Position numbers and translations under genes: made by a program. Positions 37,227 through 46,265 of a stretch of DNA of 64,000 bases are shown in pieces. The notes beneath the pieces are model-generated. The model did not search any database and had not been told where the DNA came from. It saw only the letters and a program-made list of their open reading frames with translations. How positions within the stretch are numbered: position 1 is the first letter of the stretch; every line of letters starts with the position of its first letter. The DNA comes from Candidatus Gastranaerophilales bacterium (GTDB lineage: Bacteria; Cyanobacteriota; Vampirovibrionia; Gastranaerophilales; Gastranaerophilaceae): contig CAKMWI010000009.1 in NCBI GenBank assembly GCA_928722015.1, positions 46,266 through 110,265 on the forward strand, given 5' to 3'.

Positions 37227-37360
37227 TTTTTACTCCTATCTCTTCTTATAACCAAATTATACATAAAACAGAAAAAGTTTCAAGGGATTAACATAAGTTT
37301 ATCAAGGTTATAAGAGCAAATAAACATTAAATAAAATAAACACAACTTGCAAGAATATAA

Positions 37361-37687
37361 TTATTTTAATCCTAAGTCTTTTAAAAATCTCTCATTCTCA
37401 GAAAGGTCAAAAAGAGACTCTTCGCTAAAAGGATCTGTGAACCCATTTTTTGAAAACAGCTCATCAACAATTTTATTATGTGATGTATTATCTGCATCAG
37501 ACAATGCCAATCTAGTAAAATTTTTCACATCAGTTTTTCGTTCATATAAGTTCAAAGCATGCCGTGATAAATTTTTAAGAAAGGAATTTTTTACTTCTAC
37601 GTTTAACGGTTCTACCGGAGAACTCATCAAAGAATAAGCATTGGCGTCATTTTCAGCCTTAAGTTGTTTTGCAAGTTTTTTAAACAT
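37361..37687 (-). CDS. Small helical hypothetical protein
   Basis: 108 residues from the ATG at 37687, with GGGAG about 5 nt upstream; a GTG one codon earlier would leave too little space. It is polar and mostly helical (FKKLAKQLKAENDANAY at the start, ENERFLKDLGLK at the end), without signal peptide or membrane segment. No family is recognised. An opposite-strand ORF covers the same bases but has no good ribosome site. Confidence 0.6.
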   Translation of the reverse strand: MFKKLAKQLKAENDANAYSLMSSPVEPLNVEVKNSFLKNLSRHALNLYERKTDVKNFTRLALSDADNTSHNKIVDELFSKNGFTDPFSEESLFDLSENERFLKDLGLK

Positions 37688-37876
37688 CACATCTCCCTGT
37701 CTATATTGATATTATACATTATTTTTCATTTAAATCAACTTTTTATCCTGCAGTGGGGGAATAAAAATATAATGTACAGTAAATATTATTTAAAGCATCC
37801 AAGATTTATAAACTTGATTATAAAATATCTTTAAATTAGAATAAATATGCTGATTAGAAAAAGAAAAGAGGGAAAA

Positions 37877-39142
37877 ATGCTTGATATAAAACTGATTAGA
37901 GAAAATCCTGAAAAAATTAATGAGCTTCTTAAAAGGAGAAATCCGGATTTATCTATAGATGAAGTTATCGCAATTGATGAAGAAAGAAGAAAAATTCAAA
38001 CAAAAGCTGATGAATTAAGAGCAAAAAGAAAATCTGAATCACAAAAAATCGGTATTATGAAAAAAAATGGAGAAAATACTGATCAAATCCAAGAAGAAGT
38101 AAGAGTTCTAGGGGATGAAATAAAAATTTTGGAAGAACAACAAAATAGCTTAGATGCAAAACAAAAAGATATATTATTACATATTCCGAACATTCCTGAT
38201 GAAACAACCCCAATTGGATTATCGGAAGATGACAATGTGGAAGTTTATAAATGGGGAGAACCAAGAAAATTTGATTTCGAATTTAAAGCACACTGGGATA
38301 TTTGTGAAGAAAAGAATCTCGTGGATTTCGAACGCGGGGTAAAATTATCTCAAAGCAGATTTACTCTTTATAGAGGTAAAGGTGCAAGGTTAGAACGTGC
38401 AATTATAAACTTCTTCCTTGATTACCACACACAAGAACAAGGGTACGAAGAAATATTGCCACCATTTATGGCTAATTCAACAACAATGACAGGAACAGGT
38501 CAACTGCCAAAATTCGCAGAAGATATGTACAAGTGTGAAAATGAAGATTTATATCTCATACCTACTGCAGAAGTTCCGGTTACAAATATTTATTCAGGCG
38601 AAATTTTATCTGAAGAAGACCTGCCAAAATATATGACAGCCTACACACCTTGTTTTAGAAGAGAAGCTGGTTCTGCAGGTAAAGATACAAGAGGTCTAAT
38701 AAGAGTCCATCAGTTCAATAAAGTAGAACTTGTCAAACTGTGTACACCGGAAACAAGCAAAGATGAACACGAAAAATTGACCGAAGATGCTGAAAAAATG
38801 CTTCAATTATTAGAACTTCCGTATAGACGTGAAGCATTATCAACCGGAGATATCGGATTTTCAGCAAACAAATGCTGGGATTTAGAGGTTTGGATGCCTT
38901 CTTACGGAACTTATAAAGAAATTTCAAGTTGCTCAAATTACGGCGACTACCAAGCTAGACGTGCTAACATCCGTTATAAAGAAAAGGCTACCGGTAAAAC
39001 AAGATTTGTTCACACAATAAATGGTTCTGGGCTTGCTGTTGGCAGAACTTTTGCAGCTATCGTTGAAAATTATCAACAAGAAGACGGAACCATTATCATT
39101 CCTGAAGTTTTGAGAAAATATACAGGCTTTGATAAACTGTAA
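37877..39142 (+). CDS. serS: Seryl-tRNA synthetase
   Basis: 421 residues from ATG 37877, chosen because GAGGGA lies 5 nt upstream and MLDIKLIRENPE is the usual SerRS start; the in-frame ATG at 37847 would add an unusual Lys/Arg-rich extension. An N-terminal coiled-coil arm (residues about 30-100) precedes the class II catalytic core, with TAEVPVTN, FRREAGSAGKDTRGLIRVHQF (motif 2), and NGSGLAVGRTFAAIVENYQ (motif 3). It charges tRNA-Ser and, indirectly, tRNA-Sec. It is monocistronic with a strong terminator. Confidence 0.97.
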   Translation: MLDIKLIRENPEKINELLKRRNPDLSIDEVIAIDEERRKIQTKADELRAKRKSESQKIGIMKKNGENTDQIQEEVRVLGDEIKILEEQQNSLDAKQKDILLHIPNIPDETTPIGLSEDDNVEVYKWGEPRKFDFEFKAHWDICEEKNLVDFERGVKLSQSRFTLYRGKGARLERAIINFFLDYHTQEQGYEEILPPFMANSTTMTGTGQLPKFAEDMYKCENEDLYLIPTAEVPVTNIYSGEILSEEDLPKYMTAYTPCFRREAGSAGKDTRGLIRVHQFNKVELVKLCTPETSKDEHEKLTEDAEKMLQLLELPYRREALSTGDIGFSANKCWDLEVWMPSYGTYKEISSCSNYGDYQARRANIRYKEKATGKTRFVHTINGSGLAVGRTFAAIVENYQQEDGTIIIPEVLRKYTGFDKL

Positions 39143-39151
39143 TTTATAAAT

Positions 39152-39183
39152 AAAAAAGCCTGAATATATATTCAGGCTTTTTT
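39152..39183 (+). terminator. Terminator after serS
   Basis: 15-bp stem AAAAAAGCCTGAATA / TATTCAGGCTTTTTT. Works in both directions between convergent genes. Confidence 0.9.
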
Positions 39184-39211
39184 ATTTATTTGATAAAAAT
39201 TTTATCCTTTA

Positions 39212-39478
39212 TTATAATTTTCCCCTTGCATTTTTAATCTTAACTTTACTTTGATCCTTAGCCAACCCTTTAAGACTATCCAAGCCATCAAGTATACCTT
39301 GAACAAACCCTTGTTTACTAGGATCTGATACCGCTTTTCTCAAAAAAATATCTACTTCTTCTTTTGGCTTTGTTGAACCTATTTCAAAACCTTTTGAATA
39401 ATCCTTCATAGCATCAACAACTTTTACTCTTACACGCTGTCCGCCTGTAAAACTTACCGGGGTAATTCCGAGTTTCAT
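39212..39478 (-). CDS. Small orphan protein with N-terminal S-F-T-G motif (88 residues)
   Basis: MKLGITPVSFTGG at the N-terminus places S-F-T-G at residues 9-12, like several other orphan proteins in this window. The rest is charged and helical (EEVDIFLRKAVSDPSKQGF, KVKIKNARGKL). A good AAAGGA site precedes the ATG. It follows the 129-residue orphan gene by 24 bp, so the two are probably one operon. No known domain. Confidence 0.65.
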   Translation of the reverse strand: MKLGITPVSFTGGQRVRVKVVDAMKDYSKGFEIGSTKPKEEVDIFLRKAVSDPSKQGFVQGILDGLDSLKGLAKDQSKVKIKNARGKL

Positions 39479-39502
39479 ATTTATATTTCCTTTCGTACAA
39501 AA

Positions 39503-39892
39503 TTAGCCAAGCTTATCAAATACATCCTTTCTGGTTTTGGCAATTACAATTTCCTTTTCCATAGCATTAGCTTTATTAATTAAAGAGGCTAAATAATTTA
39601 CCGGATTTCGAAACTGATGAAACAAACCTTCTTTAGGATTTGTAGTTTTAACACCTAATGAAACATCTTCCGGATATAAATTCGCCATTAATCTTGTTGA
39701 ATTTGGATTTGTTGTATACAAAGTTACACCTACATTTTCTCTGCACTTCAAATTATGCAACATGTTATTGACCTTATCTAAGTCAACATCTTTTACACGC
39801 TTGCGTAAAGCCTCAATAGCAGTTTGATTCATCATTAAAGACATACCAAAGCTTTGAGCAGACCGATTATTTGTAGAACTATAAACTTGCAT
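39503..39892 (-). CDS. Orphan protein with N-terminal S-F-G motif (129 residues)
   Basis: N-terminus MQVYSSTNNRSAQSFGMSL, then a helical segment (IEALRKRVKDVDLDKVNNML) and a mixed alpha/beta domain (ENVGVTLYTTNPNSTRLM, PEDVSLGVKT). AAAAGGAG precedes the ATG. There is no signal peptide and no membrane segment. It is the first gene of a two-gene unit with the 88-residue orphan. Function unknown. Confidence 0.65.
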   Translation of the reverse strand: MQVYSSTNNRSAQSFGMSLMMNQTAIEALRKRVKDVDLDKVNNMLHNLKCRENVGVTLYTTNPNSTRLMANLYPEDVSLGVKTTNPKEGLFHQFRNPVNYLASLINKANAMEKEIVIAKTRKDVFDKLG

Positions 39893-40061
39893 TATTTAAT
39901 TTCTCCTTTTATATTGAAAACTAACACTTCAATTATAAATAACTAAAAAAATATTTTTGCTAAAAATACTGTTTAATTTTGAAAAATCTTAACATTACAG
40001 GATTTTATAAATATTAATGCTGTGTTATAATAAAAATAGAATAGCTTTTAAAGGGTATAAA

Positions 40062-42353
40062 ATGTACGAGTTTCCATTTGAACTTGATGATTTTCAAAAA
40101 GAAGCGTGTCAAATTATTGATAACGGAGAAAGCGTTGTAGTGTGCGCACCAACAGGTGCAGGGAAGACAGTTATAGCTCAGCACGCCATCCACAGAGCAC
40201 TAGAAGAAGGCTGCAGAATTTTCTATACAACTCCATTGAAAGCACTTTCAAATCAAAAGTTCTACGATTTTGGAGAAAAATACGGAGCCGATAAAGTAGG
40301 ACTTTTAACAGGAGATACTTCGATAAACAGAAATGCACAAATTGTAATTATGACAACCGAAGTATTCAGAAATATGCTATATGGAACCAATTTTGGTGCA
40401 GTTGCAGACAACTTAAAAAATGTAAAATATGTGGTTTTAGATGAAGTTCACTATATGAATGATGAACAACGTGGAACAGTTTGGGAAGAAAGCATAATAT
40501 ATTGCCCAACAAATATTCAAATAATAGCATTATCTGCCACTGTTGCTAATTGTCAAGAACTAACAGAATGGATAAACACGGTTCATTCAAAAACCCAATT
40601 AGTAAATACAGATTTTAGACCTGTACCATTAAAATTCTACTATTTTGACAGTTCTCAACCTTATAAGTTACTACCGTTGCTCACTCCGGACGGAAAGCTT
40701 AATAAAAAAATAAAACCTGAAAAACCTCAATGGGCAAAAGGTAAAGATAAAAGAAAAAAATCTTATGTAAAACAAATAATTTCCAATTTAGCAGAAAATG
40801 ATATGCTTCCTGCAATATATTTCACATTTTCACGAAAAAAATGCGACGAACAAATGGAAAAATGTTCAGGATTAGGACTGAACACAAAAACTGAACAAGA
40901 AAAAATAAAATTATTTATAGAAGATTATGTTGCTGAAAATCCACATTTATACGGTAATAAACATATTGAATATTTAATTCAAGGGGTAGCTTCGCACCAT
41001 GCAGGCTTATTACCTGCGTGGAAAAATCTAGTTGAAAAATTATTCCAGCAAGGCCTTATAAAAGTTGTATTTGCAACTGAAACTTTAGCTGCAGGAATCA
41101 ATATGCCTGCAAGATCAACTGTTATTAGTGCAACAAGTAAAAGAACAGATACCGGACATAGAATGTTAACGGCAAATGAATTTTTACAAATGTCAGGGCG
41201 CGCAGGAAGACGAGGGATGGATGAAGTTGGATATGTTACTATCGTAGGAACATCTTTCCAATCTCCAGAAGAAGTTGCAGAACTTGTACTTAGCGATTCG
41301 AATCCGCTTGAAAGCAGATTCTCGCCAAGCTATTCTATGGTGCTGAATCTTTTACAACGATTCAATCTTGATGAAGCTAAAGAACTTATTTTAAAAAGTT
41401 TCGGTTATTACTCATCAGATTTTAGATTAAAACCAATACTACTACAGTTAGAAGAATATAATAATGAAATTAAAAATAGAAGTTTTATATGCCATTGCGG
41501 CTTGTCTGATGATAAATTAATTGAATATGATAAACTAAGATTTTTATATGTACAAAACAGACAAACCTATAAAAAAATTCTTCGCCAAGAAAAATCAAAA
41601 CACAGACCGCTTTCTCCAGAAATCATTGAATTTGGAGAAAAAAATAAACAAGATTTACACACATTACAAAAATTTGCCTGCGACTGCTGCAAACAATACA
41701 AACGCCATTCTAAAAATCTGGAAGTAATTAAACGACTTGACAGTAAAAAAAGAAAACTTGAAAAAGAAATTGAAAGACAAAAAGATATCTACTGGAATAA
41801 ATTTTTAGCACACAGAGCATTACTTATAGAATACGGCTATCTTGAAAATGATTATCCAACCCAAAAGGGTAAAACAACATCTCAAATTCGTTCTGAAAAT
41901 GAGCTCTATATAGCTGAAATAATTTTTTCAGGAATATTAGAAACTCTTACCCCATCACAACTAGCTGCAGTAATCTGTGCTATCACTACAGAAGAATTAA
42001 GAATGGAAATACCATATATACCGTTTTCTGAGCCTGTCAGAAAAACACTTAATCAGGTAAGAAATATTAAACGAAAACTTGAAAAACTTCAATCAAAATA
42101 TGATATCGAAGCCCCTCTTTATATAAACCCTTATTTTAGTTCTCTAATTGAACTTTGGATAGAAGGAGCCGAATGGGAAACGGTATCAAAACAAATTGCA
42201 GATATTGGAGAAGGAGATATTGTACGAGCATTTAAACGTGTTGTTGATATTCTAAGACAACTAACAACCATAGATAATGTTCCGGAACCTTTAGTTTTTA
42301 CTGCTCGTGAAGCGATTGAAAAAATTATGCGTGCTCCTGTTGATATTGATTAA
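40062..42353 (+). CDS. Ski2-like DExH-box RNA helicase
   Basis: 763 residues from ATG 40062, preferred because AAAGGG lies 7 nt upstream and the FELDDFQKEAC start matches the family. Motifs in order: APTGAGKT (Walker A), TPLKALSNQKF, LDEVHYMNDEQRG (DEVH), LSATVAN, HHAGLLPAWK, VVFATETLAAGINMPARST and QMSGRAGRRGMDEVG. The C-terminal 200 residues fit the Ski2/Mtr4 winged-helix and DSHCT-like region. Relatives in cyanobacteria and actinobacteria act in RNA turnover or folding. Internal Cys pairs (CHCG, CDCCKQ) may bind metal. An upstream in-frame ATG at 40017 would add 15 residues. Confidence 0.9.
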   Translation: MYEFPFELDDFQKEACQIIDNGESVVVCAPTGAGKTVIAQHAIHRALEEGCRIFYTTPLKALSNQKFYDFGEKYGADKVGLLTGDTSINRNAQIVIMTTEVFRNMLYGTNFGAVADNLKNVKYVVLDEVHYMNDEQRGTVWEESIIYCPTNIQIIALSATVANCQELTEWINTVHSKTQLVNTDFRPVPLKFYYFDSSQPYKLLPLLTPDGKLNKKIKPEKPQWAKGKDKRKKSYVKQIISNLAENDMLPAIYFTFSRKKCDEQMEKCSGLGLNTKTEQEKIKLFIEDYVAENPHLYGNKHIEYLIQGVASHHAGLLPAWKNLVEKLFQQGLIKVVFATETLAAGINMPARSTVISATSKRTDTGHRMLTANEFLQMSGRAGRRGMDEVGYVTIVGTSFQSPEEVAELVLSDSNPLESRFSPSYSMVLNLLQRFNLDEAKELILKSFGYYSSDFRLKPILLQLEEYNNEIKNRSFICHCGLSDDKLIEYDKLRFLYVQNRQTYKKILRQEKSKHRPLSPEIIEFGEKNKQDLHTLQKFACDCCKQYKRHSKNLEVIKRLDSKKRKLEKEIERQKDIYWNKFLAHRALLIEYGYLENDYPTQKGKTTSQIRSENELYIAEIIFSGILETLTPSQLAAVICAITTEELRMEIPYIPFSEPVRKTLNQVRNIKRKLEKLQSKYDIEAPLYINPYFSSLIELWIEGAEWETVSKQIADIGEGDIVRAFKRVVDILRQLTTIDNVPEPLVFTAREAIEKIMRAPVDID

Positions 42354-42409
42354 ACAAATAAAAATAAAGACAAAATAAATATATATCTTATATTAAATTA
42401 ACACTTTCC

Positions 42410-42438
42410 TTGACCTAACGGTACGTTTGGAGTTTAAT
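42410..42438 (+). promoter_or_regulatory. Promoter before the 144-residue orphan gene
   Basis: TTGACC (42410-42415), 17-bp spacer, TTTAAT (42433-42438), with a GAGAGGAG ribosome site 6 nt before the ATG at 42487. Confidence 0.7.
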
Positions 42439-42486
42439 TAAATGTGCAAAACATATTTACATTTACCAAACTGAGAGGAGAAAATA

Positions 42487-42921
42487 ATGATTACCAAAAT
42501 AACAAATACCCCAAATAATTATCGTACAAATTTATTAAACCAAAACCAATACTATACCAATGCTAATAATACTAAATTAAAATTTAATTCTATACAACAA
42601 GACAATGTTTCTTTCAACGGGAAGAAAACTCCTGAATTAAATAATATTATTAACAAAGCTTTCGATATTTTATCTAAAAATAGAAATGGAAGTAAACATT
42701 TAGGAACATATCATGGCACTTCAGGAAAAACAAATTTTAGTTTATATGAAACCGAATTTGGTAAAAAAGCAACACTAAATGTCGTAAGAAATAATGAATT
42801 TGCAAATTATGAAATTTCAAAAGCTTCAAATAAATCGCCTCAAATAACCCTTTTAGATAAAGAAGTGGCCTCTAAAAATATAACTGAAATAGTAAGTCGC
42901 TTTTTAACATCAATGAAATAA
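42487..42921 (+). CDS. Orphan protein with N-terminal S-F-N-G-K motif (144 residues)
   Basis: A very Asn/Gln/Tyr-rich N-terminus of about 40 residues is followed by VSFNGKKTPEL (S42-F43-N44-G45-K46) and a small alpha/beta domain of about 95 residues (YHGTSGKTNFSLYETEFGKK, ANYEISKASNKSPQ). It has no signal peptide. It has its own promoter, a strong ribosome site and a probable terminator, so it is very likely expressed. No family is recognised. Confidence 0.7.
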   Translation: MITKITNTPNNYRTNLLNQNQYYTNANNTKLKFNSIQQDNVSFNGKKTPELNNIINKAFDILSKNRNGSKHLGTYHGTSGKTNFSLYETEFGKKATLNVVRNNEFANYEISKASNKSPQITLLDKEVASKNITEIVSRFLTSMK

Positions 42922-42949
42922 GATAAATAGACCTTTCATTAAAATAAAC

Positions 42950-42994
42950 TTAGATAGTGGTAGATATAGTGTATATTTACCACTATTTAGTTTT
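42950..42994 (+). terminator. Probable terminator after the 144-residue orphan gene
   Basis: Stem with core TAGTGGTA/TACCACTA extended by further AT and GU pairs, followed by TTTT. Confidence 0.6.
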
Positions 42995-43018
42995 GTAAAA
43001 CCCTCTCTATGAAAAGGA

Positions 43019-43047
43019 TTGAAGTATTTATTAAAATATGTTACAAT
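43019..43047 (+). promoter_or_regulatory. Promoter before the phosphodiester glycosidase gene
   Basis: TTGAAG (43019-43024), 17-bp spacer, TACAAT (43042-43047). The predicted transcript has a leader of about 100 nt. Confidence 0.65.
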
Positions 43048-43056
43048 AATAGTAAG

Positions 43057-43094
43057 AACACCCTATTTGCCCTCATAGGTCTCTGACGAGTGTT
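43057..43094 (+). promoter_or_regulatory. Structured 5' leader before the phosphodiester glycosidase gene
   Basis: Two nested pairings are visible: outer AACAC (43057-43061) with GTGTT (43090-43094), and inner CCTAT (43062-43066) with ATAGG (43075-43079). The leader is unusually C-rich for this genome (TTGCCCTC loop, then CCCCACCCCAC). It matches no riboswitch class I can name. Confidence 0.35.
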
Positions 43095-43154
43095 ATTCCC
43101 CACCCCACTCTAAAAACAAAAAGGTATCCGGTTACACTAAAATCAGGTGCTGCT

Positions 43155-44420
43155 ATGGATACACTTCTTGAAAAAAATCAAATCTCAATACCATTTAGGA
43201 CTTGCGAATATGCACTCACTCTTTCGCTATTTATCACTTTAGTCCTTAGCCACACAATATTTATCCCGCCTCTTTTTGCAAATGATTTAATTGCAAATAC
43301 TTCAGTACCTGCGACTACATTAAAAGAAATGGGTGAGTACATTAAAGAAGAAATGAACCCTGAAATAAAAAAAGAAAAATTTAACCTTAGAATAGCAGAA
43401 AAATACAAAGGTTATAACATTAATGATGTTTCAGATGGTATAAAACATATAAAAATGACAAAATATTTTAACGGCAGACCGGTTAGAATAAATATAGTAG
43501 AAATTAATAATCAAATAGCCAAAGATTACGAAATAAAACCGGCAACAGCAACATCAAACACACTTGCCAGCAAAAAATCAGTAAAAACAATTGCCCAAAA
43601 TACAAATTCTATCGTTGCAATAAATGGAGGATATTTTAAACCGCAAACAGGAGTTCCATTGGGTACTCTAATGATAGATGAAAAAATATACACAGGTCCT
43701 ATCTACGATAGAGTAGCTCTGGGAATATTCAAAGACAAATATGAAGTAGGCAGAATAAGATTAAATGCCAAAATTACAGGCAACAACCAGGAAATAAAAA
43801 TTGATAACATCAACCAGCCAAGAATGCTATCCTCATATATTATAGCTTATACAAGGGATTGGGGGAAATATGCTCCTGCCTCACCTCAGTATGGTGTCCA
43901 ACTACAAATTGTTGGAAATCGAATCACAGCAGCCTCCGCCAATCCCCTTTCTATTCCAGAAAACGGTTATGTTCTTGTAGGTCCAAAATCACAATTAGGA
44001 AAATTTTTTGGTGCTGAATATGTTGATATCAGTATTAATATAAACCCTAGATGGGAAAATGTAAAACACATAATTAGCGGAGGCCCTTATCTGATAAAAG
44101 ACAATGAAATATTTATAGATATGACGGCTCAACGCCTTCAATCTATAGGGGGCAGAAATCCTAGAACTGCAATAGGTTACACAAAAGATAATGATTTAAT
44201 TTTACTCGCTGCAGACGGTCGAGAAGGAAGTTCTGTCGGTCTTACATTAGTTGAACTTGCTAACTTTATGAAATCTCTTGGTTGTACAAATGCAATCAAT
44301 TTAGATGGAGGAGGCTCAACAGTAATGTATGTTAACGGACAAATTGTTAATCGTCCAAACCAAGTCGGAGGAATCGCACTATCAAATGCTCTTGTCGTTT
44401 CTAAAAAAAATGCAAGCTAA
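43155..44420 (+). CDS. Phosphodiester glycosidase-family (NAGPA/DUF2233) exported protein
   Basis: 421 residues. A membrane-anchor or signal segment spans about residues 16-40 (ALTLSLFITLVLSHTIFIPP). The C-terminal two thirds is the NAGPA/DUF2233 domain with the hallmark strings IVAINGGYFKP, GGRNPRTAIGYT and INLDGGGSTVMYVNG. Family members remove N-acetylglucosamine from phosphodiester-linked glycans or act on exopolysaccharides. The location is probably periplasmic or surface. AGGTG lies 5-6 nt upstream of the ATG. Substrate not deducible, but surface glycopolymers made elsewhere in the window are candidates. Confidence 0.85.
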   Translation: MDTLLEKNQISIPFRTCEYALTLSLFITLVLSHTIFIPPLFANDLIANTSVPATTLKEMGEYIKEEMNPEIKKEKFNLRIAEKYKGYNINDVSDGIKHIKMTKYFNGRPVRINIVEINNQIAKDYEIKPATATSNTLASKKSVKTIAQNTNSIVAINGGYFKPQTGVPLGTLMIDEKIYTGPIYDRVALGIFKDKYEVGRIRLNAKITGNNQEIKIDNINQPRMLSSYIIAYTRDWGKYAPASPQYGVQLQIVGNRITAASANPLSIPENGYVLVGPKSQLGKFFGAEYVDISININPRWENVKHIISGGPYLIKDNEIFIDMTAQRLQSIGGRNPRTAIGYTKDNDLILLAADGREGSSVGLTLVELANFMKSLGCTNAINLDGGGSTVMYVNGQIVNRPNQVGGIALSNALVVSKKNAS

Positions 44421-44476
44421 ATTATTTACATGCCTGGAAAGAATAGGCAAATACGGAATAGTTTGCTACTAAGAAA

Positions 44477-45763
44477 TCATTTTAACTTGTATATATCCGA
44501 GATTAATTCTTCAATATTTTCTCCGGGTTTGATATTTTTTGCCTGATTCGCAAAAGTTAGAGCCTTTTCATAATCTTGTCTGTTATAATAAACAATAGCC
44601 CTATTATATGCTATTAAGTATTTTTCATCTTCTGTTTTAGCCAAAGATGCAGCGCTATCTAAAGCCATTAATGCAGAATTAAAATCACCAAGGTCAACAT
44701 AAACAGAAGAGATATTAATATAACCTGCCGCAAAATTTGGATAATCATGAATATATTTTTTATGTTCCTCTAGTTTTTTTCTAAGGCGCGCATCATTACT
44801 ACCCATAATCAATGGCGGATAATAGAAACTTTCACTATACAAACCTTTTACATTTGTAATTGTAGGTTCCATTCGGTACAAAAGAGCAAGAGTTTCTAAA
44901 TCTCTGTTTGATAAATATTGAAAATCCGAACGATAAAGAGCATACATATTCATGTTATTTTCATTCGAAGAATACATTAAATCAGATTTTTTATCACTAT
45001 GCCCCATAATACCTAAAGTATGCCCCAATTCATGCAATGCAGTATTATAAATTTCACGAGATGAAAAATTTTCTTTTCTAGGATTTGTTTTATAAAATGT
45101 TAAATTCATTCGCTCCAACAATCCATCACTAGATATTATAGGATCAGTATAGGCAACCGTATATATACAAATACCGCCAGAACAAACATCCTCGGGCAAA
45201 TCCGCAAAAGTTATTACTATATTAGCATTCTTAATATCATTTGTCTCAACAAATTTTACAAATGTAGTTCTATCAGTCCACTGTTTAAGAGCTCTATCAA
45301 TATTCTCTTTATAATAAGGAGGAACAGAATTCAAATTCTCAAAATAAATTTTCAAAGGAAACGATTTTATATCCCACCTTAATATATCATTACCCACAGT
45401 TGCATTATATATATAATTGTCTTCAACTCCCTCCAAAAGCCTATGGCGCAAAGATACAGCCTGATATCTTGCATATTTTTTAGCTTCATCATCAATATTA
45501 GAATTACCCATTTGATATAATTTTTTCTGAACAGAATAAGTTGGCTCAGTTTTAGACAGCGCAAGAACATAATAAAATCGTGTTAAAATATTTTTTGAAT
45601 CAGCAGATAATGAACGTTCAAATAAAGGAATGGATTCCTCATATTTACCTATGGTATACATATTTTTTGCTTTCTTATAGTAATAAGCAGCACTCAAAGG
45701 TGATTTATACACCATATACACAATAAGGACAATTAATAGTACAAGTAGTAAAAATTTACGCAT
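44477..45763 (-). CDS. Membrane-anchored metzincin-like zinc protease with TPRs
   Basis: 428 residues from ATG 45763 (an 8-bp overlap with the end of scpB). One membrane helix at residues 3-20 (KFLLLVLLIVLIVYMVY), TPR-like repeats (about 25-100), then a peptidase domain with HELGHTLGIMGHS (HExxHxxGxxH) and DLMYSS acting as the Met-turn, typical of matrixins/astacin-like metzincins. More TPRs follow (about 330-420). It is expected to be anchored in the cytoplasmic membrane with the domains outside. Its tight coupling to the chromosome-segregation genes is unexpected. Substrate unknown. Confidence 0.8.
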   Translation of the reverse strand: MRKFLLLVLLIVLIVYMVYKSPLSAAYYYKKAKNMYTIGKYEESIPLFERSLSADSKNILTRFYYVLALSKTEPTYSVQKKLYQMGNSNIDDEAKKYARYQAVSLRHRLLEGVEDNYIYNATVGNDILRWDIKSFPLKIYFENLNSVPPYYKENIDRALKQWTDRTTFVKFVETNDIKNANIVITFADLPEDVCSGGICIYTVAYTDPIISSDGLLERMNLTFYKTNPRKENFSSREIYNTALHELGHTLGIMGHSDKKSDLMYSSNENNMNMYALYRSDFQYLSNRDLETLALLYRMEPTITNVKGLYSESFYYPPLIMGSNDARLRKKLEEHKKYIHDYPNFAAGYINISSVYVDLGDFNSALMALDSAASLAKTEDEKYLIAYNRAIVYYNRQDYEKALTFANQAKNIKPGENIEELISDIYKLK

Positions 45764-46265
45764 TCTTTTTTTCAGCCAAATCCTTTTCCAGTTGCTGCGC
45801 CAAAGCTCTTGTATCACCTTTTAGCTTAAAATACTCAGCAAATTTTGGAGTAGTCTTAATATTTATACTACGCCCATTTTTATCTTTATGCTTTGAAACA
45901 AGTCCCTTTTCAACGAGTTCGGAAACATGCTCATAAGCAGCAGAACGAAGTTTTACAAGCTCTGTTTGTCTTATCGGTTCTTTAAGCGCAATTACAAGTA
46001 ATGTTCTCAATACAGCAGGAGACAAATCTATAGGACAAATTTTTTCAACAATATCCGAATAATCTTCCTTTACTTGCAATATATAGCCATTCTCATCATC
46101 AATTTCTAAAGCACCATCCCTTGAGGCATAATCCATAATTAATTCTAAAATCGCTTCTTCAACTTCTTCAGGCTCACAATCTAAATATGTTGCAATTTCT
46201 TCTAAAGATAACGCCTTAGCCGTAACAAACAGTACAGCTTCAATTCTTGATTTAAGCTGTTGCAT
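45756..46265 (-). CDS. scpB: Segregation and condensation protein B
   Basis: 169 residues from ATG 46265; an AAAGG site 9 nt upstream favours it over the GTG at 46274. Two winged-helix domains with the ScpB start MQQLKSRIEAVLFVTAKALS and the conserved LLVIALKEPIRQTEL helix. It binds ScpA and with SMC forms the condensin-like complex that compacts and segregates the chromosome. The start overlaps the end of scpA by 14 bp. Confidence 0.93.
   Translation of the reverse strand: MQQLKSRIEAVLFVTAKALSLEEIATYLDCEPEEVEEAILELIMDYASRDGALEIDDENGYILQVKEDYSDIVEKICPIDLSPAVLRTLLVIALKEPIRQTELVKLRSAAYEHVSELVEKGLVSKHKDKNGRSINIKTTPKFAEYFKLKGDTRALAQQLEKDLAEKKNA

Noticed and set aside
37347..37637. Plus-strand ORF of 96 residues opposite the small helical protein
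   Set aside because: No ribosome site and no sensible composition, while the minus-strand frame has both.
40017..40061. An N-terminal extension of the Ski2-like helicase that contains an F-K-G string like the orphan tag
   Set aside because: The ribosome site AAAGGG lies inside this extension and fits the ATG at 40062, and the family starts there. The match is probably chance, although it is noted.
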